Source: Chara braunii (Eukaryota; Streptophyta; Charophyceae; Charales; Characeae). Taken from it: a stretch of 22,381 nucleotides of DNA. The stretch lies in the NCBI GenBank assembly GCA_003427395.1, contig BFEA01000534.1, forward strand, positions 398,054 through 420,434, given 5' to 3'. The notes under the pieces were generated by a model that was given only the letters and a program-made list of their open reading frames with translations, did not search any database and was not told the origin of the DNA. Positions 15,246-22,381 of the stretch are shown here, piece by piece (within the stretch, counting starts at the first letter, position 1; each line of letters starts with the position of its first letter). A program made the position numbers and the translations under genes.

Positions 15246-15461
15246 GAGGATGTACCNATCTTCACCCCTGCCTAAGTTAGCCTGTTCTAGTAGCTGCTGC
15301 TTGACTTTACTGGAAATATCAGGTCTCTTTTCTGACTGTTCCTCTCTATCAACTGGACCTGTGGCATGTCTGTGTTTCTCTGTGACAGTGGGTATGTCGG
15401 ACTCCTTTACTCTACTTCTGGACACCTTGGGAGCAGTTTTACTTAAAAGTGTCGCTTGAAG
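15177..15461 (-). pseudogene. Coding-like frame upstream of repeat R2, unknown
   Basis: The frame is open from the TAG at 15464-15462 to the stop at 15177, with SKTAPKVSRSRVKESD, PVDREEQSEKRPD and SSKVKQQLLEQANLGRGED. The composition is hydrophilic and coding-like, as in a retroelement ORF1 N terminus, but there is no ATG. One ambiguous base (N at 15257) falls inside and could hide a frameshift. Confidence 0.35.
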
Positions 15462-15464
15462 CTA

Positions 15465-16270
15465 AAAACCTAAACCCTAGCTTGGTTGCACTCTGATGAT
15501 AGAACTTTTCCTGATGGTTGTTTACTGCCTGTGTCTGTTGATGCGGGGTCTGCTTGGATTCTGCGGCATATTCTCTGTTTGGGGCTGGAGTAGTGGGAGG
15601 TGGCTGGTAGGGTTGGGAATTTTGGATCAGTGGTGGTTGCGGGATAGATGCGGTGCATGGGAGTGGGAAGGGGAAGGGGGATGTGTGAGTTAGTATGTGT
15701 TTGCTCGGATGTTTGGGGGACGGGGGGGGGGGGGGGAGTAGAAGGAAATGTGTAGAGGAGGAGGTGGTGATGAGGTTTCTGTCGTGGAGGTGGTTGGGTG
15801 TTATGAGGTTGGTTTCATAACGGTGATGGCTGAGATAGAATAAATGATGGGTGTATTTGGTTTTCTTATTATTATTAGAATCTATTCTTATCTTCTGGGG
15901 CCTTACTTGGTGTCTGTTCGGCTTGAAACCAGTATGGGTCTGGTTTTAGCGTAGGTTAAACTCTAACTTCTGTTAGCTCCTAATTAAGAGGTCTGTTTTC
16001 TCGTATTACCTGTTTTCTTTTTTTGCGTTTTCTGTTTCCGAAGGTTGGTTTCTTCTCCTGGCTCAGGCTGTTGGTTTTTAGATAGCATAATTCCTGTATT
16101 CGAGCGACCTTCTTGGGTCCTTAGTGTTCTTCGGTTTTATTTCTGCTATTTTCTTACTTAATACTAGTTAATAGCCATTTTTCTTCGAATGCTTTCAGAC
16201 TCTGCTCTCTCTTTTGCGGGTCCGTTAACCTTTCTTGTTTCCTGCGTTTCCCCCCCCCCCCTTTAAACAG
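15465..16270. other. No recognisable gene; G12-type run and T-rich sequence
   Basis: It contains a G-rich run at 15716-15736 and a C run near 16249-16260, and T-rich text between. It separates the two R2 copies and may be the body of another old retroposon, but I see no domain. Confidence 0.45.
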
Positions 16271-16274
16271 AACC

Positions 16275-16509
16275 TTAGAGTTCTGGCTCCTTTTCCATTC
16301 TGGGGAGCATCAGTCCGGTTCCTCTTCCACCGGCAAGTCAATAGTAAATACATGTCGGGCACACACACGCTCTTCCCCTTTATGGTAGGAAAGCCCGAGG
16401 AACAACATTGGTTGCTTCTCTCTGGATGTGCTCTAATTTCTGTTTCTACTATTTCTTTTCTCTCTCTCCATTCCTCGTCGCTTGTTTTTCTTTGGTCCCC
16501 TAGAGTTCC
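16275..16509 (-). other. LINE 3' untranslated region with repeat R2, copy 2
   Basis: It follows the ORF2 stop on the minus strand. It contains GCTCCCCAGAATGGAAAAGG and the rest of R2. No clear poly-A tail or target duplication is seen at its end. Confidence 0.55.
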
Positions 16510-17419
16510 CTAACTTCCCTTGCATCCGGTTTTCCATATGACCCATAGTGCCGCTCTTCTCAATAGGTCAGCTATAGTTTTCTCCTCTTCTGACAGGTTT
16601 TCTTCCGTGTCTCTTGCTGATCGTAGGTAGTTGGTTTGTTCTGGGTACGGATTAAAAAAGGAAATGTTGGGCCGGGTCTCTTTGACCGAACCCCATAGAG
16701 CAGTTGCGTGTGCACACTCTACCAAGCAATGGATGAGCGACTCTACTTTGTTGTCCCTGCACATTTTGCAGTGAGAGGGATGTTCCATCCTCTGATCTTC
16801 TCTTCTGCGTGAGTCCAGCCATTCATTGACTGGTACCGCCCAATAGTGGATCAGCCATTGTAGGCTTCTGAATCTAAGGGGCTTTAGGCTTCTGTAATAA
16901 TCCCATGGAATTTCGGAAGGCCACCCATGTTCTTCTCCTAGATGTTTGGCCCATCTTCTTGATATGGCTGGGCATGGGTCCTCTGTCTTGTTCCTTATTT
17001 TGTAGCCCAACTTTACTTCATAGTCTTGTAGGTTGATTAGTTTTTTCTTGCTCTTCCTCTGCCAAGTTTAATGAACCATCCCCACTCCCATGGGTCCACT
17101 TCCAACTCACTGATATCCTTGTTTGGTCTGAATATTTGTAGTCTGTCCGGTTTGTGTCCGCTACTTTGTGCCCTTTTGTTCTTTTTCTGGTTTCATGTTT
17201 TGACTTTTCTCATATTTTTTAAGTTAAACTCTAAAGTTGTTATGCTCTCCTCTTTGATTTCTGCTATTGTCTTGTGATTGTTTATTAGCTTATGTACTTC
17301 GAACTCTGCGGTGTTGCTGAGGGTGTCTACTTTCTTAAGGAATTTGAGAGTTACTGATGGCGTTGATTGTTGTTTGTCCGTTGCTCAGTCTCCTACTTCC
17401 CATTTGATGTCCTTCTTTA
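16510..17419 (-). pseudogene. L1-like LINE ORF2, C-terminal part with zf-RVT
   Basis: From the insertion point the minus strand reads EWRSLLKKDIKWEVGD, a stop, then further LINE-like text with several stops. The last 166 codons (17010-16510) are open: RSLQWLIHYWAVPVNEWL, then the zinc-binding HCKMCRDNKVESLIHCLVEC followed by AHATALWGS (zf-RVT type, after the RT in plant-type LINEs). It continues the frame of 20448-22070 once the insertion is taken out. In a live element this end helps bind RNA for target-primed reverse transcription. Confidence 0.8.
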
Positions 17420-17529
17420 GTAGGGATCTCCATTCTTTTTTTTTTTTTTTTTTAAAGCTCTGATCTATTCGTGGGGAGCAGCACGTGATGGGAATCGGGC
17501 CCAACGTCCCTTATAATTGGAATACAATG

Positions 17530-17635
17530 TTTGATAATGGTTCAGGATGGTTTGAGGATGATTCCGGCTGATTCCGGTTGATTCAAAAAGATTCAGGATG
17601 ATTCAAAAAGATTCAGGATGATTCAAAAGCCTATG
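17530..17635 (+). repeat. Short tandem repeat GATTCAGGATGATTCAAAAA
   Basis: The 20-bp unit is repeated twice exactly and flanked by degenerate GATTCCGG/TTCAGGATG forms. It lies in the 3' part of the insert. Confidence 0.85.
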
Positions 17636-17639
17636 AACT

Positions 17640-18120
17640 ACTGGATTATAAACTAGGAAGATTAACCAGAAGATCGTTCTATTCAGGATTCAATTTCTAT
17701 CCTATCCCTAAATTCAGGTGATCTTATCAATTCAGCATCCCTTAAACAGAGTTGTGCCATGTACCAATCAAGCCTCTACCCGGTCTCACACCCTAAATCT
17801 AGCTGAGATACAGGGCAACGCTACCCGCCCCAGCTGCGACCCTTGTCGGTCCTAATTGTAGCCGTCAGTCAAGTTACTGAATTGCCTTCCTCCCTCAGCA
17901 ATCCCCATATCTCTCTACAAGGCCTCAAGCTCCTACTCATGCAGGTTACAGGGCAAGCCCCAGCACTAGCCAGCGTCGCTCTGGCATCAACTCAAACTGG
18001 GCAATTACAAAAACACAGCACATTCAAAAAACTGCTAACAGTGCTAAGTCAATAATGACACCTAGCATTCCAGGATCTGATTTCAGTAAATCCTAAACCG
18101 AAAAAAACTTCTGATGATGA
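17640..18120. other. Insert interior, no recognisable feature
   Basis: C/T-rich sequence on the plus strand without a convincing frame. A plus-strand ORF at 17843-18055 has no recognisable domain. Confidence 0.4.
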
Positions 18121-18139
18121 AGATTGGTTGATAGTGATT

Positions 18140-18940
18140 ACTATCTCCTCTCCTTCTACCTGTTTCTTTCCGCCCCTTGTTGCCTCCGCCGAATGAACCA
18201 CCCTGATGTGGAGCAGTCTTCTTCAGCCCCAACTAGGAGCAGACCCACTTACAACCCTGCTTACCTCGAGGCATGCCATTCCCCCAAAAGTATCCTCCGA
18301 TCTTTCCGCTGTTCTAATCTGCCACCGCTAGATGTTATTCAGCTCCAGATTAGTACATCCCATGTTCTACCTTTACTCCTTACAGAGCAATCACCTCCCG
18401 CCTTGTGATGCTCCTATAGAGATCAGTTCCCCTCGTACTACCCGCTTGCCATCTCGCTTGTACACAATGAATAACAACTAGAGGAGAAAAAAGTAGGAAA
18501 AGGTCATAATAAAAAGACCAGTGAAAAAGCAAACGATGATGTTAATGAAAATGTTGATTAGGGTTGATTCAGCTTCCCCTCTCCTCCCCACCTCTTTCCC
18601 TCCCCTATCTCCCCTTCACCCCCTTGCTGCCTCCGCTGAGCAGAACTGCACTGAAAACAGGCAGTTCGTTTCGGCCGCAACAAGAGAATGACACGTCAAC
18701 CTTCCTTACTCCCTCGAGGCTACCAATTCCCCCTAAAGGTACACCTTTATCTGGCCCTGCCCTAATCTGCCACCGCTTAGAAGGTGATGCGGCCCTTATC
18801 ATCCCTCCCAGCCCCAGACTGGAACAGTCCCCGAATCTGCCCTTACTCCCTAAAAAGGCGAGCACCTCCCTCCTTGTGCTGCCCTTGCAAAGTACAACTC
18901 TCCCCACCTTAACCCACCTACCATGTCAACTGGATTGAAC
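18140..18940 (+). repeat. Diverged tandem duplication, about 440-bp period
   Basis: CCCCTTGTTGCCTCCGCCGA near 18174 matches CCCCTTGCTGCCTCCGCTGA near 18618. CTCGAGGCATGCCATTCCCC matches CTCGAGGCTACCAATTCCCC. TAATCTGCCACCGCTAGA matches TAATCTGCCACCGCTTAGA. CTCCTTACAGAGCAATCACC matches the equivalent near 18845. The order is kept with indels. Whether it is coding is unclear. Confidence 0.75.
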
Positions 18941-18944
18941 CAGA

Positions 18945-19260
18945 AACCAGCGAGGGAAAGTCAGGGAGACTAAAACTGATGATGATGATAATGATGATGA
19001 TTAATAAAAGTTAGATCATAGTATGGACTACGAAATAACGAGTATTTGCAGATGATTATGATAATGTCAAAATATCAATACAGAAGATTTAGTGGGAGTT
19101 CTGATTAGGAGTTCTATATTCGAAAACTGGCACGAATGCCCTAATGATAGTTTGAATTTAGAGCAAGCAGCAGCCTACTCTGTGGATGATCGGGCACTGC
19201 GCGATGGATAATTAGTAGGAATGATTAATATTGATGTTTATTTTGTTGAACATGATTTAT
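18945..19260. other. AT-rich GATGAT-containing stretch
   Basis: Contains (GAT)n-like GATGATGATGATAATGATGA and AT-rich sequence. No gene is seen. Confidence 0.5.
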
Positions 19261-19644
19261 AACAAGAAGGTACGAAGAGTAGACTCTCCCACACCCTCAT
19301 CGCCCCACCCTCCACCCTTCCACTGGTTTTCCAAATACCCTAACCACTCATCCCTTTCCTTTTCCACCTTTTTCCATTTCTCCCCCTCTTCCCATCCCTC
19401 TTAGTAATCACACATCTTCTCGTCGTTCTCCATTAACCCCCTCTTCATCCCTCCCCCTTGGGTATGACGAGTGAAGCCGTGCCAAAATACGAAGTGCACA
19501 GACTTAAGATTGATGGGGAGAAAAAAAATGAGAAGCAGGAGGGGAGAAAAAAAGGAAAAAGGGTTGCAGTTGAGTACGGGAATCAGCGGAGAAAAAAAAG
19601 GGAAGGCATCATGAGACAAGAGGCGAGAAAGGTGATGACATGGC

Positions 19645-19905
19645 ACTGTTGACGAGATGGCCGCAGCGGTGACGATGATGCTGCCGACCATGAAGAAGAC
19701 GAAAATGATGATCTTGTACCCAATCTTGGTAGTCTTGATGATCTTGATGGCTAACCTGTAAAGCATAACAAAAGCAGAGACATAAAACACTTTGAAGAAG
19801 ATCAGGCCCGTTGATGAAGACGTCCTTGAAGAACACCCTTGAAGAACTGCTTCTTTACTAACGATTTCCGGAAGAACTGCCTGCACCTGATGATCAAATA
19901 CTTGC
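19645..19905 (-). pseudogene. Coding-like segment inside the insert, possibly a captured host exon
   Basis: The minus strand shows LAIKIIKTTKIGYK, then IIIFVFFMVGSIIVTAAAI, a predicted membrane segment, with almost all codons ending in C or G (19752-19645). Upstream, other frames give KYLIIRCRQFFRKSLVKKQF and FFKDVFINGPDLL. They are put out of phase by a TTCTTCAAGG-containing repeat of about 13 bp. A TTTACAG acceptor-like site stands before GTTAGCC. The GC3 bias contrasts with the flanks. No family was recognised. Confidence 0.35.
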
Positions 19906-19999
19906 ACGCCCCCTCCACACTTCGGTCACCTAGGGTTAGCTCCACTTTCATCCACTGATGCTGACTAATGCCCCATCGCGCGAGCCTTATGGCCTCATG

Positions 20000-20395
20000 T
20001 TGAGACTTCGGCTATGGATTACTTCATGCGGCAGTCACATAGGGAAGAAAGGTCCATGTGACAGGTGTCACAACACTCTCTCCCCCAAACCGTGTTCAAA
20101 ACCACGTCAACCCGTGACGCGGGTTGGCCTCCGCGCGTGTGTAAAGCGCGTCACTGTCACACCATCGTCCCTTTGCTCATCAGCATCCGCGTGTTCACGC
20201 ACCACTGCACGCCCATCAGCTCTCCAGCGTACATGCCCGACGCGCGTCAGCTCGCCATTGCCCGCACACCAGGTCGCCAACTCACACGCGCCAGTACATT
20301 ATCGCGTCGCCCGCTCACCGCGCGCGTTCCTCCATAGCTCGCTCGACGCCGACGCTGCTCCCCCAGTAGCGCAGCGCCGGTGCCCTCACAACTCC
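20000..20395. other. GC-rich 5' part of the insert
   Basis: This CpG-rich stretch (many CGCG and CACGCG) lies near the 5' end of the minus-strand insert, where an internal promoter or 5' UTR would sit. The open frames on both strands look like composition effects. No TATA box or pol III boxes are recognised. Confidence 0.4.
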
Positions 20396-20447
20396 AGTCT
20401 ATTGGTGGGGAGCAGCACCTGCTGAAAACCCGTAGGGCTCTCCATTC

Positions 20448-22070
20448 TAACGGTATGTTGTCTAATATTTCCTCTAGGTTCTTTTCTAGGTTGTGGGTTC
20501 CCTTGAGCTGAGGCCTCAATTCTGTGGTTGTCTTCCGTCTTTGCTCTTCATCCAGCCATAAGTGACCCATTTTTACAAATTCCCTTCTCCACCCATTTTC
20601 TCCATCTCCTGCCGCTGGCTGCTAAGGACCATGGTTTGCCTGTACCGTCCATGACAAGGGAGTTACCGAAGATGGGTTGTCTCAGCACTTCTTTCTTTTT
20701 CTTTGGCTTCCTTACCTTTTGTAGGAGTACTTCGCGCCAATGTTTGATTAGTGTTCTCCAATGGCTGCTCGGGGGGTGCCTGTTGAACGAAAGGTTGGTG
20801 CTTGTCCTGCCCTGTTCTTTTCTTGGGGTCCATGATGCGTTCATGAGCCAGTGGTATCCCTCTATTTGGGGATCTGTTTGGAGAGGTACTAGGTTGCGAA
20901 CCTAATAGAGAGTCATGTAGTGCCAGGGTAGTTCTTCGTATAGGAGTATTCTAATGATCCATTTCGATTGTACGACTTTATATTCACTTCCCGGGTTTAG
21001 CTGTCCTAATCCTCCTTTTTTTACCGGTCTAGTTATATATTTTCATGCTACTTTTGATATGTAATTGTCCTTGGATGCTTCGCCTGTCCATAGAAATGCA
21101 CCTGCCTTTTTCTTCAGTGTTGATATGAATTGGGGAGGCGGGTCCCATAAGGAGGTTAAGCAAGATCGAAGTGTTTAAGGCTAAGGCTCTGCCTTGGAGA
21201 GAGGTATTCACTTTCTGCCATTCTGTCAGTCTATTTACCATTCTTGCTAGAATGTTTGGACCTGTGTTTTGCTGATACTGTGATTCCTAGGAATCTCATA
21301 GGTTCCTGAGTGCTTATCCATTCCAGACCCTGTGTTTCAGCGGTGGGTTGGGGTGTTGGATGTGGGGCTAACCACCACCCGATCGTCTTTGACCAGTTGA
21401 TCTTCATTTATGAGGCTAGCTGGAATGCTTGCATTGCTCTTGTTAAGGCTTGAAATGAGGTATTTGTGGCTCGAATTATGACTGTGAGGTCGTCTGCGAA
21501 CAGCATAATGGTGGGGAAAGAGATGAACCTGTCCGAATTCTATATGGTGAGTCTATCTATTGAAGGATCTTTGTGCAAAACGACTGCTATTGCTTCCATC
21601 ACAAAAAAATAATTGGTGCTGCCAGTGGGTCCCCCTGGCGCACTGATCTCGTCATTTTATACGTGTCCGATAAGTGTCCATTTACTTGTACTAAACCGTG
21701 TGCTCTATGTGAAAACATTTGTCAGTGACGTTCCTTGTGCGGTTGGCTAGGGTCTTTGCTAGTATTTTGTATGTTACTGGTAGTAGGGTGATGGATCAAT
21801 AATTCTTGATGTTTTCTCGTTCTCCTTTCTTGTAAAGTAGAGTTACTCCACTTGTTCTTCTTAGTGTGCCTATTTCAAAGGCTTTTTGGAGAAAGTTGAA
21901 TAGATCCCCACCCATTATTTGCCAATTTTCTATCCGGAATTCTTTAGATAGTGCTGCTATTTTGAGAATTCCTTCTTGATTATAACAAGGCCTTGATTAT
22001 TTTTTACCCCTAAGATTCTACTGTTTCTATTGTTTGACTTGATTTTTTGAAAGAAGTACTTAGTCATGGA
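20448..22070 (-). pseudogene. L1-like LINE ORF2, reverse transcriptase part
   Basis: In order on the minus strand: GVTLLYKKGERENIKNY (about 21850-21800), ITLLPVTYKILAKTLAN, TRSVRQGDPLAAPIIF (about 21650-21605), the catalytic LFADDLTVI with FADD at 21500-21489, SLQGRALALNTSILLNLL, and a thumb-like KKGGLGQLNP. After that come a run of Arg/Lys-rich text (20844-20548) and DNIPLEWRA at the insertion. Frameshifts (for example at the A7 run near 21605) and stops show it is dead. The endonuclease domain and ORF1 are absent, cut off at about 22075. Confidence 0.85.
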
Positions 22071-22075
22071 CTATG

Positions 22076-22260
22076 TATCCCCCGCGGCTGCAGTCACCAC
22101 GGGCACGACCGCGGGCCCGAGGTCATGACCGCTGCGGCTGCGGTCGAAAAAGACGCGTCGCGGGTGAGGGGGAGGGGGTACCGGAGGTCGGGGTCGGGAT
22201 TTCGGGGGCGCACCCGAGGCCCCACCCCCTCACATTGAAAAAAATAAAAAAACTTAAAAA
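22076..22260 (+). mobile_element. GC-rich A-tailed SINE-like element
   Basis: It starts abruptly after LINE sequence with CCCGCGGCTGCAGTCACCAC, is very GC-rich with GACCGCTGCGGCTGCGGTCG, and ends in CCCTCACATTG plus an A-rich (A)nT(A)n tail. The body and tail style recall the GC-rich element at 385-470, but the sequences do not align clearly. The right flank lacks an evident target duplication. Confidence 0.45.
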
Positions 22261-22312
22261 TGGGGGGGGTCCATTTTTGGGGGGGGGGAGAAAAATAATG
22301 GACCCCCTTCCA
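22260..22312. repeat. G/C-run inverted repeat
   Basis: GGGGGGTCCATTTTTGGGGG pairs with AAAAATAATGGACCCCC across a short G-rich loop. It follows the A tail of the preceding element. Confidence 0.6.
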
Positions 22313-22381
22313 TTGATTTTTCTTTTTTTTTTTACTTTTCTCTTTTTCGTTCTATTGTACCGTTGCCAAATTTTTTATTGT

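Larger units (their letters stand above)
17420..20447 (-). mobile_element. 3-kb retroposon inserted in the LINE, with 16-bp target duplication
   Basis: Minus-strand GAATGGAGAGCCCTAC (20447-20432) and GAATGGAGATCCCTAC (17435-17420) flank the insert, with one mismatch. The insert (20431-17436) ends in an 18-nt poly-A (T run 17436-17453), so it moved by target-primed reverse transcription in the same orientation as its host. The duplicated bases encode EWR of the LINE on both sides. The motif around GTGCTGCTCCCCAC occurs near both ends. Inside, no RT was found, so it is either non-autonomous or a processed chimera. Confidence 0.85.

Noticed and set aside
15463-15480. AAACCTAAACCCTAG as a telomere-type repeat
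   Set aside because: Barely two units. Expected by chance and not an array.

Overview
This is eukaryotic nuclear DNA: a sparse gene with exons separated by repeat-packed introns, long microsatellites and homopolymer runs, poly-A-tailed retroposons, non-LTR retrotransposon fragments, tRNA-derived SINEs and several families of inverted-repeat elements. There is no operon structure and no long intact ORF. The 5' hairpin of the U6-like copies looks plant-like. The reverse transcriptase and coiled-coil protein remnants have a style I associate with charophyte algae such as Chara. That placement is an inference of low to moderate confidence.

Host gene (minus strand, about 22-7834). Three exons (7834-7643, 6195-6051, 333-153) splice in frame through GT-AG introns. 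They encode 172 residues of a ribonuclease-inhibitor-type leucine-rich-repeat protein, and a possible short last exon with a stop lies at 60-22. Intron 7642-6196 (1447 bp) is mostly purine microsatellites. Intron 6050-334 (5717 bp) carries an antisense, frameshifted Penelope-like reverse transcriptase element (about 1412-3945), GC-rich SINE copies, a poly-A-only insertion with a target duplication, minisatellites and two MITE-like elements. Exons 5' of 7834 were not found.

Middle (7.9-14.5 kb). This is a repeat graveyard: two copies of a tRNA-derived SINE; two tandem U6 snRNA-derived copies plus a third with a long A tail; a TTAA-bounded terminal-inverted-repeat family (three copies); a 290-bp foldback element with a perfect 9-bp target duplication (Mutator-like); a second MITE family (three copies across the window); a nested palindrome block; and one GC-rich open frame of unknown function (about 11580-10831, minus).

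Right part (15-22.4 kb). An old L1-like LINE ORF2 lies on the minus strand (22070 to 16513). It is split by a 3-kb poly-A-tailed retroposon (17436-20431) flanked by a 16-bp target duplication that duplicates LINE codons. The retroposon has the same short motif near both ends and holds a diverged tandem duplication and a coding-like segment that may be a captured host exon. The LINE is cut at about 22075 by a GC-rich, A-tailed element. Nothing here looks like a working mobile element. The window's interest lies in its repeat families and insertion history.
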